In this document: positions 1 to 8,479 of the stretch, piece after piece
Layout: each line of letters opens with the position of its first letter
Position numbering within the stretch: the stretch's first letter is position 1
NCBI GenBank assembly: GCA_017994935.1
Contig: JAGOJU010000008.1
Location: forward strand, 1 to 64,000
Length of the DNA stretch: 64,000 nucleotides
Reading direction: 5' to 3'
From: Opitutaceae bacterium
Lineage (GTDB): Bacteria; Verrucomicrobiota; Verrucomicrobiia; Opitutales; Opitutaceae
Notes under the pieces: model-generated
What the model saw: only the letters and a program-made list of their open reading frames with translations
Told to the model about the DNA's origin: nothing
The model's database searches: none
Translations under genes and position numbers: made by a program

Positions 1-253
1 GTCCGTGATAGCGCAGTCGCGGGCAACCGGGGAACGCAGCCACCCACAAATTCACCGAATGTATACCTCGAGGTAACAGCCTTCAGGTAAGCCATGGTTG
101 TCCGTCGGAGGCACAATTCGCCACAGTGATCGGATTCCTGGAGGTGCCTGCGAGGGCGACTCGAGGTGGGGTTGTCGTAGCTCAGGCGGGACATCTCGAA
201 CCGGGGCGTGTCATGGCTGCGGGGCGTGAAGGTTGCGATTTGTGATCAACACC

Positions 254-541
254 TCACGACCTCAGGTGCTTCACGAATTCGGCCTCAAACACCTCGTAGA
301 CGAGGCTGCGTTCCTCCATGGAAACGACATCGATGGATCCCTCTTCCGCATAGGCGAAAATCACGCGGGATTTCCCCGCGCGGAGCCGGTAGCATCCGGC
401 CAGGGTCCCCTCCAGGGCGCGCAGGTCGCCGCGCTCATGCCGCAGGTCCTGCAAGGTTCGCTTGAGCGTGCGTCGCTGCTCCGGGACCAGGCGTTTCGCA
501 AAGTCGATTGCCTGGATCGCCGTGCGCACGTTGCGGGTCAT
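254..541 (-). CDS. RelE/ParE-family toxin of a type II toxin-antitoxin pair
   Basis: A 95-residue basic protein that fits the RelE/ParE fold. The N-terminal half is helical and arginine-rich. It is followed by the family hallmark strand pair YRLRAGKSRVIFAY at about residues 52-65 and an acidic/hydrophobic C-terminus. RelE-type proteins usually cleave mRNA at the ribosome, while ParE-type proteins act on gyrase. The sequence alone does not tell me which applies here. Its ATG overlaps the stop of the upstream antitoxin gene by 4 nt (ATGA), so the two are translationally coupled. Length is normal for the family and nothing looks broken. Confidence 0.82.
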   Translation of the reverse strand: MTRNVRTAIQAIDFAKRLVPEQRRTLKRTLQDLRHERGDLRALEGTLAGCYRLRAGKSRVIFAYAEEGSIDVVSMEERSLVYEVFEAEFVKHLRS

Positions 542-786
542 TCGGGGATGTCGTCGAAATGCCCGAATCTCGTTTTGCCGGCCCTGTGCTTGGCGATCGC
601 CCGCGCGGCGGCCGGATTGGCCATGACCTCGAGAGTCTCGGCCACCGCTGCCATCCGTTCATAGCTCATGACGCAGGCCACCGGGACATCATGACGGGTG
701 ACCGTCACGACCCGGCCCGTCTCGGCGGCCTTGATGAGGGAGGGGAAGTGGTTCTGTCCCTCTGAAATGCTAACGGTAGATTTCAC
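538..786 (-). CDS. Phd/YefM-family antitoxin
   Basis: An 82-residue protein with the Phd/YefM N-terminal DNA-binding fold: an ISEGQNHFPSLIKAAETG helix (residues 7-24) followed by the strand VVTVTRHDVPVACVMSYE. In this family the N-terminal half dimerises and binds the operon's own promoter, and the C-terminal tail wraps and neutralises the toxin. The gene lies directly upstream of the RelE-like toxin with a 4-nt overlap, the standard antitoxin-first order. Autorepression by the complex is expected from the family. I could not pick out a convincing operator upstream. Confidence 0.85.
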   Translation of the reverse strand: MKSTVSISEGQNHFPSLIKAAETGRVVTVTRHDVPVACVMSYERMAAVAETLEVMANPAAARAIAKHRAGKTRFGHFDDIPE

Positions 787-1040
787 TGGAAAAACGGCAA
801 CTGAGAGGCCGCGGGCGTCAAGCCCTGACTCTCCCGGTTGCGAGCAAGTCCCTCAGGTGAGACCCACTTTTGCAATGGCAGGCGGTTTTCTCCGAGGCCG
901 TGTAGCAGCGCTTAGCATCCGACCAAAGCCCCATCGGAAATTTCATCGGGGACACCTTGTGCAAGGCTTCGCTGGGTTCAGCTCCCCGATGGTGTAGCCA
1001 CGTGCATCCCTGGAGGGCCGTTGCCTGGAACTGGCAGGGA

Positions 1041-2102
1041 TCAAGGTCCCAGGATCCGCTGAAGCTCGGCTTCAAGTTTGTCGCCGTGCGTCTCAGTCGT
1101 GATGAGGCGGCCGTCCCGGCCGAGGAGGAATGTGGCGGGGATGCTGCGGATATTGTATTTTAATCCGAGTGGATTCTTGCCGGGGCCCTCGTGGAACCAG
1201 TGTGGCCAGTTGAGTTTTTCGTCCGCTATGAATTTCTCCAGCTTCGCGCGATCGGGTGCGCGGTCGAACGAGATGCCGATGACTGCAAATCCTCTGGCGC
1301 CCCATTTTGCGAGCGCTGCTTTTACATAGGGGAGTTCCTTGATGCAGGGGACGCACCAGGTCGCCCAACAGTCGATCAGCACGACTTTGCCGCGGTAGTC
1401 TGCCAGGTCGACCTTGGTGCCGTCGGTCGCGGTGAAGGTCAGTTCCATGGGCGTGGACCGGATATGGTGGAGCTCCAACTGTCCCAGGCCATATTTGGCG
1501 AGGTCTTCGCTCTCGCTCGCAGCCAGTATCTTGAGGTGTGCCTCCACAGCGGCTGGCTCCAGCTTCTCGAGCCAGCGCACATATTCCTGTTCAAGAAATG
1601 TCCGGTAGGCAGACGCCGGCACGCGTGCCGCAATGAGATCGATGCGTTGGCGCAGGGCGCCGAGGTCGGCATGGCCTGTGTCGTCGACCTGGATTGCGAT
1701 TTCGTTCTTGGCGCCGACCCACTGGAGGCCGGCCCAGACATTGTCGGGCCAGGCCTTCTGCTTGAGCACCTCGGCAATTGCACGGCGGAGGTGCATCTGC
1801 CATTCGGGGCGCAGAGTGGCGCTTCGCGGATCTTCCGCAATCCATCCTCCGAAGCTTGCGAGGTTGAAAAGAATTCCCCCCACTCGCCGTTCCTCAGGAA
1901 ACTTTTCGAAGAACTCAAACGCCTTGCCGGTAACGAGCTCGAAGTCCACACCGGTGCGCCCATCAACGCGGTTGCCCATGCCCCGGGCGTGCTCGGACCA
2001 GATGGCGGTTGCGACGGGGTCGAGCACCGGGCGGGCCTCCTGGGCAAACAAGGAGCTGCCACTGATGCAGGCCAGGAGGGCAAGAGCACTACAGGGTTTC
2101 AT
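1041..2102 (-). CDS. Exported TlpA-like thioredoxin-fold oxidoreductase (cassette A)
   Basis: A 353-residue protein. Residues 1-20 form a Sec signal peptide ending in an SLFA cleavage site. A helical domain of about 190 residues of unknown role follows. The C-terminal TlpA/ResA-type thioredoxin domain (about 218-353) has the core KVVLIDCWATWCVPC, with active cysteines C250 and C253, and a cis-Pro strand (RSIPATFLL). ResA/TlpA proteins reduce or exchange disulfides outside the cytoplasm. The dipeptide between the cysteines is VP here and GP in the two paralogues downstream of cassette B, which would change redox potential. It starts 54 nt after the stop of TBDT A on the same strand, so it is probably co-transcribed with the receptor. 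The substrate is unknown. Confidence 0.85.
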   Translation of the reverse strand: MKPCSALALLACISGSSLFAQEARPVLDPVATAIWSEHARGMGNRVDGRTGVDFELVTGKAFEFFEKFPEERRVGGILFNLASFGGWIAEDPRSATLRPEWQMHLRRAIAEVLKQKAWPDNVWAGLQWVGAKNEIAIQVDDTGHADLGALRQRIDLIAARVPASAYRTFLEQEYVRWLEKLEPAAVEAHLKILAASESEDLAKYGLGQLELHHIRSTPMELTFTATDGTKVDLADYRGKVVLIDCWATWCVPCIKELPYVKAALAKWGARGFAVIGISFDRAPDRAKLEKFIADEKLNWPHWFHEGPGKNPLGLKYNIRSIPATFLLGRDGRLITTETHGDKLEAELQRILGP

Positions 2103-2156
2103 GGATTGGTCGGAATAGGTGGCGGTGACGAAGTTTCGCCCTGGGTGAAACAGGAT

Positions 2157-5100
2157 TTACAGATGCTTCTTGATCGCCAGCGTCACGTAGCGCTGACGGG
2201 GATCCTCGAAGCGGCTGTAGGGGCTGTAGACGTCGGTGCGGAACGCCGGCTCCTTGTTGAAGACATTGCGCACGCTCAGCGTCCACTTCGTCGAGTCAAA
2301 CCAGCGCTTCCATCCGCTTCTGCCGCGAGCGGCGGGCACGTCGTAGGAAACCTGCAGATCCCAAAGCGTGGCTGAGGGGATCTTCGCTCCATCGAGTCCC
2401 GTGGCGGTCGGATAGACCACCGTGGGTGTCGTCGTTGGAGTGCTGTAGGAATCGATGTAGGAGACGGTGACCCCGGCGGTCCATCGGTTGCGCTCGAGAA
2501 AAACCGAGCTGTTTCCACGCCATTCGAGCGGACTGCTGGCGGTGGTGCCCGTTGTGCCGACGCGCTCGATGATGGGGTTGACCGGAAGGATCTGGTCGCG
2601 GAACGAATCCGTCCAGGTCAAGCCGGCCAGTGTGGTGAGCTTGGTGCCGGCAGCGATCTCGCGAGTGTAGCGGAGTTTGGCGTCGATCCCCGAAGTCTTG
2701 GTAAAGCCCACGTTCACCGGGCGGTAATCGATCGATTTGACTTCGCCAAGCCAGCCTTTGGCGAGGTCGTCGGCCGTCTGCGGAGCACGGATGACCCGAC
2801 CCGGATAGGAATCCGGCGAAGCGAGAATCGCCGAGGGTCCCGTCGGTATGAGAATCGCGTCGATCTTTTCGATATTCCAGAAATCGACGGTGAGTGTCAG
2901 CCCTGACAATGCCCGGGGCGTTAGGATGACGCCGTAGTTCCAAGAGGACGACAGTTCGGGCCTGAGGTCAGGATTGCCGCCGGAGATTTCCTCATGGACG
3001 TAGTTGTATAGAAGGTTTCCGCGTGCCGGATCGGTGAAGGGTGTGATCGCGTTGGGGTTGATGCGCGGGCTCTCGTAGTTTGATTGGTCGGGCGGGAAGA
3101 ATCCCTCGGAATAGGATACGCGGAAGGCTACGTCCTTGATCGGGGCGACGCGTAGCCCGACCACGGGACTCGTCGCGGCGGTGGAATCGTCGGTATTTTC
3201 CCAGCGAATGGCGGCGTTGAGTTCTGCGGATTCAATCGGAATGGGGCGCCACTGCGGGCTTACGAGGGGGATTACGCTTTCAAGAAAAACGGATTCGGTG
3301 CGGCGGCTCTGATTGGCGGTGGTGTTGCTTGGTCCGATGACGCCGGTGGGAATGGCCTGACGGATTGCCTCGCTCACGCTGACTGTGGAATTTGTGCGGT
3401 ACTTGCTCCAGATGACCTCGGCGCCCGGCGAGACGATGAGTTTTCCAGCGGGAAGATCGAATACCTCGCCGACCGCGCGCAGGTTGACCTGTGAAAGCCA
3501 GTTGTAGTAGGTGTAGTCGCGACGGTACTCGAGGTATTGCGCCATCGCGTCGCCCTTCGGGTAAACCCGATGGTCCGCGAGCGGATTGTAGAGCGCGCGA
3601 CGTTGAGCCTGGTTCAAGGTGCCGACCGCGGTGCTGGAGACAAAGGTGTTGAGATTCTGGTTGGTGTTGATGCCCGTCGAGTGGCTGCGGCCGTATTCAC
3701 CCGTGCCATCGAGTGACCACTCCCATCGCTCGCTGAATCGGCCCTTGAATCCGAGCAGCGCCCGTGCTCCCTGGCGCTCCTGGAAGAGCGATGGATCAGG
3801 CAGGTCGACAGGATCATAGTAGACGAGGACTGGTACGCCGACGAACCCAGGGGTCACGTTGGTGCGAAAGGGGTTCAAGGGATCGGTGGCCGAGAGACTC
3901 ATGGAGGCCAGATTCATGGGGAAGGTCATATTGGAGCGGAAGTAGGTCACCCCCGCCTCGGCATACATGGAAAGCCGGTCCTTCATGAACTCGTGTTCAA
4001 GCTGCGAGGTTAGGCTATAGCGGTCTTCCGGGCGATAAATGATCGAACGGTTGTAACGATCGCCGAGATTGGCCCGTCCGGCACTCGCCACAAATGAGGC
4101 AGGCGTGAGTGCCGTTCCGTCCTGATTGCTCGGGAGTCCCGCATAACGGACGCCCGTCGCTCCAGGAATCGGTAGCGTGCCGGTGGCGGAATTGACCAGG
4201 ATCGTGCCAGGCATGCCGTTGAAGGCCTGGAGAATGTATTGCTCGTAGGCCGAGCGGCCGCTGACGAGCGACGTCGTGTTTGCCGGATAGCGGGCCAGAA
4301 GATTGTCGAGAAAATTGCGATCGCCGTTGTAGAGCGGCGCGCTGTGCTGGTAGTCCACGGTGAAAGAAAGCTGGGTCTTGCCTCCATTGAAGGTGCGTCC
4401 TTCGAAATAGGTGACCTGGTAGCGTTCCGCGCCTCCATCGGTGCTCGTACCGCCGCTGACCGTGAGATCGCGGCCGGCGTAGTCGCGACGCAAAATGATG
4501 TTGATCGCACCTCCGATCGCTCCGCCACCGTAGATTGCGGAGGCCGACGCAGGCAGGATTTCGATGCGTTCGATGGCGGCGACCGGGATACGGTTCAGAT
4601 CGGGGCCTGCGGTGAGATTGCCTCGCTGCAGGCGCCGGCCGTTGAGAAGGATGGTGGTCTGCAGCGACGAAAAGCCGCGGAGCTTCACCTCGGAGTTCTG
4701 GTAGGTCGCGCCGCCGGCGAAAGCGGGATTCAATGCCGCACCCTGGAGCGATTGGCTGCCGTAATCGCTTGTCTGGCTGACCACGCGGAAGAGTTCCTCC
4801 ATCGAAGTGACTCCAAGCCGATCGATATCCGTGCGACTGATGACGTCATAGGGCAAAGCTCCCGCCTCGTCGGTGCGCAGGATGGTCTGGTTGGCTAGAC
4901 CGACGATGCGATTGCCGAGCACCTCGAATTCTTCCAGCTCGATGGCACCGGCCTCATTTCTTGTTGTCTTTCCCGGGTGGACGTTCGACCCGACCGCCAC
5001 CCGCTGGCCGTTTGGGTCCGGCTCCCTCCGGATTGCCAATGCACCGGTTTTGTCATCCTGCATAACGACGAGACCCGTTCCCGTGAGCATGTGTTCAAGT

Positions 5101-5336
5101 GCAGCCAGTGTATCGAACTCTCCTTTGACAGCCTGGGTGCGGACTCCCCGCACGGTCTCGGCAGCGAACAGCGTTTCGCGGCCGGAGATTTCCGAGAATC
5201 GCTTGAGCATCCGGGCGGCATCACCGGAGGGCAAATCGTAGGCTTTCTTGGATTCGGTGGCCGCAAGTGCGGGAAGGATAAGCAATGCGCCGAGTGCGAT
5301 GCCGCGGAGGAGGGTACGGGACAGGAGTGTGAGCAT
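2157..5336 (-). CDS. TonB-dependent outer-membrane receptor with STN signalling domain (cassette A)
   Basis: About 1059 residues. A signal peptide (MLTLLSRTLLRGIALGALL) ends at ALAA. A secretin/TonB short N-terminal (STN) domain follows at about 28-108, then a plug (about 145-280, with the LRGF and ERIEIL/YGGGAIGGAINI motifs) and a 22-strand-type barrel to the C-terminus (VTLAIKKHL). STN receptors of the FecA type import a ligand with TonB energy and report occupancy to FecR. I chose the ATG at 5336, not the one at 5393. It matches the paralogue's start and begins the signal peptide, and the 5393 start would lie upstream of the promoter read at 5362-5390. The STN domain is almost identical to that of TBDT B, but plug and barrel are clearly diverged. 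Ligand unknown. Confidence 0.93.
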   Translation of the reverse strand: MLTLLSRTLLRGIALGALLILPALAATESKKAYDLPSGDAARMLKRFSEISGRETLFAAETVRGVRTQAVKGEFDTLAALEHMLTGTGLVVMQDDKTGALAIRREPDPNGQRVAVGSNVHPGKTTRNEAGAIELEEFEVLGNRIVGLANQTILRTDEAGALPYDVISRTDIDRLGVTSMEELFRVVSQTSDYGSQSLQGAALNPAFAGGATYQNSEVKLRGFSSLQTTILLNGRRLQRGNLTAGPDLNRIPVAAIERIEILPASASAIYGGGAIGGAINIILRRDYAGRDLTVSGGTSTDGGAERYQVTYFEGRTFNGGKTQLSFTVDYQHSAPLYNGDRNFLDNLLARYPANTTSLVSGRSAYEQYILQAFNGMPGTILVNSATGTLPIPGATGVRYAGLPSNQDGTALTPASFVASAGRANLGDRYNRSIIYRPEDRYSLTSQLEHEFMKDRLSMYAEAGVTYFRSNMTFPMNLASMSLSATDPLNPFRTNVTPGFVGVPVLVYYDPVDLPDPSLFQERQGARALLGFKGRFSERWEWSLDGTGEYGRSHSTGINTNQNLNTFVSSTAVGTLNQAQRRALYNPLADHRVYPKGDAMAQYLEYRRDYTYYNWLSQVNLRAVGEVFDLPAGKLIVSPGAEVIWSKYRTNSTVSVSEAIRQAIPTGVIGPSNTTANQSRRTESVFLESVIPLVSPQWRPIPIESAELNAAIRWENTDDSTAATSPVVGLRVAPIKDVAFRVSYSEGFFPPDQSNYESPRINPNAITPFTDPARGNLLYNYVHEEISGGNPDLRPELSSSWNYGVILTPRALSGLTLTVDFWNIEKIDAILIPTGPSAILASPDSYPGRVIRAPQTADDLAKGWLGEVKSIDYRPVNVGFTKTSGIDAKLRYTREIAAGTKLTTLAGLTWTDSFRDQILPVNPIIERVGTTGTTASSPLEWRGNSSVFLERNRWTAGVTVSYIDSYSTPTTTPTVVYPTATGLDGAKIPSATLWDLQVSYDVPAARGRSGWKRWFDSTKWTLSVRNVFNKEPAFRTDVYSPYSRFEDPRQRYVTLAIKKHL

Positions 5337-5361
5337 GGTGGATGGCCGGTGTGCAGCTATG

Positions 5362-5390
5362 TAGACGAACCGGTCCGGGAAAACCGTAAC
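5362..5390 (-). promoter_or_regulatory. Predicted ECF-sigma promoter of TBDT A
   Basis: On the minus strand an upstream block GTTACGG (5384-5390) is followed after exactly 16 nt by CGTCTA (5362-5367), a typical ECF -10 element. It lies 25 nt before the receptor ATG. The same two blocks with the same spacing precede TBDT B, where intervening bases are less conserved. It is inferred to be the target of the near-identical sigma factors of cassettes A and B. Confidence 0.6.
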
Positions 5391-5403
5391 CATCCCGCTG
5401 AAA

Positions 5404-6706
5404 TCCAGGCGCGAACGGTCAGCGCCCTTGCCGCAGCTCGGTGCGGTCCGAGCCTACCGCCTCGGCGCGCACACCCAGCGTGGTGCCCAGAAGCCGGACG
5501 AATGCCTCGACATTGTCGGGGCGGAAGGTGCCGCCAATTCGCAGGTCTTTCAGCTCCGGATCCCCTATCACAATCTGGTGCCGGTTCAGCCGATTGAACT
5601 CCGCAACGGCTTCAGCCAGGGGAGTCTCGTGAAACTGAAGCCGGGGCGCCTGCCAGGCAAGTTCACTGACGATTTCTTCATTTGTCACCGAAGCGACTGC
5701 CGGAGCCTCAGCAACCGCCAGTGGTACGACGGCGCGTTCCCTTACGGACACCAACAAAGGCGCCACCGTGTCGGACGATCCTTGGGCGACTTTCACCCGG
5801 CCCTCTGTCACGAGAACCTCCACGGCCTGGTCGCCAAGGCGCACGTTGAAGGCTGTGCCGACCGCGCGAACCTCGATGCCCGACGCCTCGACGACAAACG
5901 GACGCGCAGCGTCCTTCCAGACGCTGAAATGGGCTTCGCCGCCCATGAGCCTGACACGACGCTCGGCGTCCGAATATTGGACGACCAGACGGCTGCCGTC
6001 TTTCAGTTCGACCCGGGAACCGTCGGGCAGCGCCAGTCTCTCGTTGACGTGGAGATAGTTCTTCGGAGCAGCCTCTGGTGCGGACACCGGTGGGGGCGTC
6101 CGGAGGAACAGGCCAACCGTCACGGCAGCGGCTGCCGCCAGGCCAATTGACCATAGCCAAAGGCGGGGGCGGCGGGAAGGGGCGAAGAGATGCGGGTTGG
6201 GCTCGGTATCGTGACCGGGTTGCCATTCCTGAAGCTGCATCATGCGTCCTAGAGCCGCGGCATGTTGGGCAACCGCTTTGGAGTGCCGCGGATCGGCGTG
6301 CAGCCACTGCAGGTAGGCGTCCTGCTCGGCCGCGCTCAGGCCTCGATCGCGACGGGCCAGCCACAGGGCGGCAACCTCCGCGATAGCGTCCGGGATCGCG
6401 GCGTTTGGATGATGGGGAGGCTCGGGCTTCATCGTGTCATCGCCCTCCATTCGCGAAGAAGATTGCGCAGAGGCGGATGCCCTGGGCGAACTGCTTCTCG
6501 ACCGTGCTCAGGGAAACACCCAGCTTGTCCGCGATCTGCCGCTGCGTCAGTCCATAGGCGGTGCGCAGGGTGAAGACCTCGCGGCAGCGGCCTGGGAGGG
6601 ACTGGATGGCCCGCGTCAAGAGCTCGAGCTCCTGCTGTTTGCTGACGGTTTCGACGACATCGGTGCTGTCCGCTAAGACGAACGACGGCGTATCTTCCGT
6701 AATCGG
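5404..6706. repeat. 1303-bp exact duplicate block, copy 1 (fecR plus 3' part of sigma gene)
   Basis: Reading this segment line by line against 12900-14202 (offset 7496) I found no mismatch. Identity stops at 5403/12899 on one side and at 6707/14203 on the other, after which substitutions appear every few to tens of bases. The block holds the whole fecR gene and the sequence for the central and C-terminal parts of the sigma factor. The sharp edges and zero internal divergence point to a recent gene conversion or duplication. Confidence 0.93.
5419..6432 (-). CDS. FecR-family anti-sigma factor (cassette A)
   Basis: A 337-residue inner-membrane regulator. The cytoplasmic N-terminus (about 10-60, with WLARRDRGLSAAEQDAYLQW) binds the ECF sigma. 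One transmembrane helix lies near residues 88-107 (LWSIGLAAAAAVTVGLFL). The periplasmic FecR domain (LPDGSRVELKDGSRLVVQY, then GIEVRAVGTAFNVRL) and a C-terminal STN-like region (HETPLAEAVAEFNRLN) follow. It should relay the signal from the receptor's STN domain to the sigma factor. I chose the ATG at 6432, which has a GGAGGG ribosome-binding site about 10 nt upstream and sits 4 nt after the sigma stop. An ATG at 6450 overlapping the sigma gene is the alternative. The protein is identical to the cassette B copy. Confidence 0.92.
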   Translation of the reverse strand: MKPEPPHHPNAAIPDAIAEVAALWLARRDRGLSAAEQDAYLQWLHADPRHSKAVAQHAAALGRMMQLQEWQPGHDTEPNPHLFAPSRRPRLWLWSIGLAAAAAVTVGLFLRTPPPVSAPEAAPKNYLHVNERLALPDGSRVELKDGSRLVVQYSDAERRVRLMGGEAHFSVWKDAARPFVVEASGIEVRAVGTAFNVRLGDQAVEVLVTEGRVKVAQGSSDTVAPLLVSVRERAVVPLAVAEAPAVASVTNEEIVSELAWQAPRLQFHETPLAEAVAEFNRLNRHQIVIGDPELKDLRIGGTFRPDNVEAFVRLLGTTLGVRAEAVGSDRTELRQGR

Positions 6707-6961
6707 TTCGAAATTCACGACGCGCTGGCGGCGTACGGCGTCGAGCGCCAGATTGCGCGCTGCGGTGAAGAGCAGAGCGCGGGCGGAGCCGACCGGGCCC
6801 GCCTCGCGAGCCCGGATCAGACGCACCATGCTTTCCTGCACAAGATCATCCACGTCCGGCAGGGTGGGGAACCGGGCGAGCAGCCACGAGCGAAGCGCGC
6901 CGCCGTGCGGCTGCACCTCGGCAGCGAACCATCGCGCATGTTCTGTTTCCAGGGGAGGCAT
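6437..6961 (-). CDS. ECF RNA polymerase sigma factor, FecI-like (cassette A)
   Basis: About 174 residues. Region 2 (PDVDDLVQESMVRLIRAR) and region 4 (helix-turn-helix YGLTQRQIADKLGVSLSTVEKQF) are both plain, with no extra domain. FecI-type sigmas are held by FecR and direct transcription of the linked receptor gene. I place the start at the ATG at 6961, because all three sigma genes here align from that point (MPP-acidic-S/T-E...RWF). A TTG at 7000 would add 13 residues. The C-terminal three quarters lie in the exact duplicate and are identical to sigma B. All five differences visible from the TTG/GTG starts lie in the N-terminal 45 residues. fecR follows 4 nt downstream. Confidence 0.9.
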   Translation of the reverse strand: MPPLETEHARWFAAEVQPHGGALRSWLLARFPTLPDVDDLVQESMVRLIRAREAGPVGSARALLFTAARNLALDAVRRQRVVNFEPITEDTPSFVLADSTDVVETVSKQQELELLTRAIQSLPGRCREVFTLRTAYGLTQRQIADKLGVSLSTVEKQFAQGIRLCAIFFANGGR

Positions 6962-7104
6962 CCCGGCACGCTCACCCGCTTTCGAGCGAAAATCGAGCAA
7001 AGAGAAATGAACTTTCCACGTGAAAGGTCAGACCGGCTCATCAACGCGATTTCAATACCGCGTTTGAGTGCGATTGGTCTGTTCGTGCCGCTTGTGTCGG
7101 CCTG

Positions 7105-8292
7105 TCAAAGCCCCAGCAGCCGCCGCACTTCGGCTTCGAGCTTTTCGCCCCGGGCATTGGTGGTTGCGACCTTGCCCTGCTGGTCGAGCAGGAACATGGC
7201 GGGGATTCCCTGGATGAAATACTTGGTGGAGATGTCATTGTTCCACCACTTGCCGTCGAAGTATTGCGGCCAGAGCATGTTTTCCTTTGTTGTGAAGTCA
7301 GTGAGCACCTTTCTCGCAGCCGTGAGTTTCCTTTCCTTCTGTTCCGGAGTGTCCTTCGGCGTGAGTTTGGCGTTCTCCAGAGCGATTCCCACGACATCAA
7401 AACCCTTGTCGTGGTATTCGGAGTAGACCTTCTTCACGTTGGGCAGCTCGGCGATGCAAGGGCCGCACCAGGTGGCCCAGAAATCTATCAGCACGACCTT
7501 GCCGCGCAGATCCTTCAGATCGACCTTGCGCCCGTCCGCGGCGGTGAAGGCGATATCAAGCGGGCGGGACATCACATCGGCGAATTGCACTTTCTTTTTC
7601 GCGTGGGCACGTAGGGCATCGCTTGGACTTTTTTCAGCCAACCTGACCCAGGCATTTGCGGCTGCGGATTCATCATAGCGCGCCAGTGCACCCAGGTAGT
7701 CGTCTGCGCGTCGAACGATTGTATCAGCGAGGTCGGTGAATTTTGCCGCGTGGGCTTCAAAGCGCGGAAGGAACACCGAGTAGTCATAGGTCAGGCCGTT
7801 GGTTTTGGCCTGTGTCATGGCGCGGAAGTCCTTGGCGAAGGCACTCCAGTCCATCTCTTCCCGGGGGCCGGGCGGGACGTCGGTAGCAGCAGCCATCGCC
7901 TGCCGAAGTTCCGCCAGCTTGGCAGTCCACTTTGCCTTGGCCGTCTCGTCGATGACTACCGCCTTCATGCCGACGGTGGCGAAATCCGGGCCGATCTCCT
8001 TCACGAAATAAGGTCGGATGCCCGAGCTGATGAACTGGACGATCTCCCAGCGGCGTGGATCGTTGGGGTAGGCGGCGATGAGGTCGAGGCCGCGTTTGCC
8101 GATCTCCTGCTGGGCGGAATCGGACCAGCGCAGTTGAGCAGCGCGGTCCGATGTGTCGAGCCCGCTCGGAGGAGTAGGGCGCTTGGAGGATTCAAAGTCA
8201 GCGAACGCCCTATCGGCGTCCGCCGATTGAGCTGGAAGGATGGCCGGGAGCGCGAGCGCGACGATCAGGGATCCGAGAAGTAGGGGTTTCAT
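7105..8292 (-). CDS. Exported TlpA-like thioredoxin-fold oxidoreductase (cassette B, second copy)
   Basis: About 395 residues from the ATG at 8292, which begins a clean signal peptide (MKPLLLGSLIVALALPAILPAQS). A longer reading from 8379 would bury it behind 29 residues. A helical domain of about 220 residues of unknown function precedes a TlpA/ResA-like thioredoxin domain (about 240-395) with KVVLIDFWATWCGPC and active cysteines C276/C279. It is the last gene of cassette B: TBDT B, then the 8480-9610 thioredoxin, then this one after 187 nt. It shares architecture with the two other thioredoxins in the window but little N-terminal sequence. A periplasmic disulfide-reducing role is expected from the family. 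The partner is unknown. Confidence 0.85.
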   Translation of the reverse strand: MKPLLLGSLIVALALPAILPAQSADADRAFADFESSKRPTPPSGLDTSDRAAQLRWSDSAQQEIGKRGLDLIAAYPNDPRRWEIVQFISSGIRPYFVKEIGPDFATVGMKAVVIDETAKAKWTAKLAELRQAMAAATDVPPGPREEMDWSAFAKDFRAMTQAKTNGLTYDYSVFLPRFEAHAAKFTDLADTIVRRADDYLGALARYDESAAANAWVRLAEKSPSDALRAHAKKKVQFADVMSRPLDIAFTAADGRKVDLKDLRGKVVLIDFWATWCGPCIAELPNVKKVYSEYHDKGFDVVGIALENAKLTPKDTPEQKERKLTAARKVLTDFTTKENMLWPQYFDGKWWNNDISTKYFIQGIPAMFLLDQQGKVATTNARGEKLEAEVRRLLGL

Positions 8293-8328
8293 GCTTCGAA
8301 ATAATGAGGGAGGATTCACACGTTTTTG

Positions 8329-8344
8329 CAAACCTGTCGGTTTG
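8329..8344. promoter_or_regulatory. Short perfect palindrome upstream of the 7105-8292 thioredoxin gene
   Basis: The sequence CAAACC-TGTC-GGTTTG is a perfect 6-bp inverted repeat with a 4-nt centre, 36 nt before the thioredoxin start in the 187-nt gap that separates it from the preceding thioredoxin gene. It could be an operator or an mRNA hairpin. No homologous copy was seen before the other cassette genes. Confidence 0.3.
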
Positions 8345-8479
8345 TCACCCGCCATGAGGCAATCGCGAAGGTGTGGCACTGTGAGACTCGTGGCTCGTCT
8401 GGAGCGGCTGCCGTGCGGGTTCTATGCGCATGGAAAGGCCGCGTGATGGGTTGGAGTGAGGCGAAACCGAAAGGATCGT

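Noticed and set aside
1191..2375. A 394-residue plus-strand frame across the thioredoxin and receptor genes
   Set aside because: It overlaps two well-supported minus-strand genes and has no recognisable motif.
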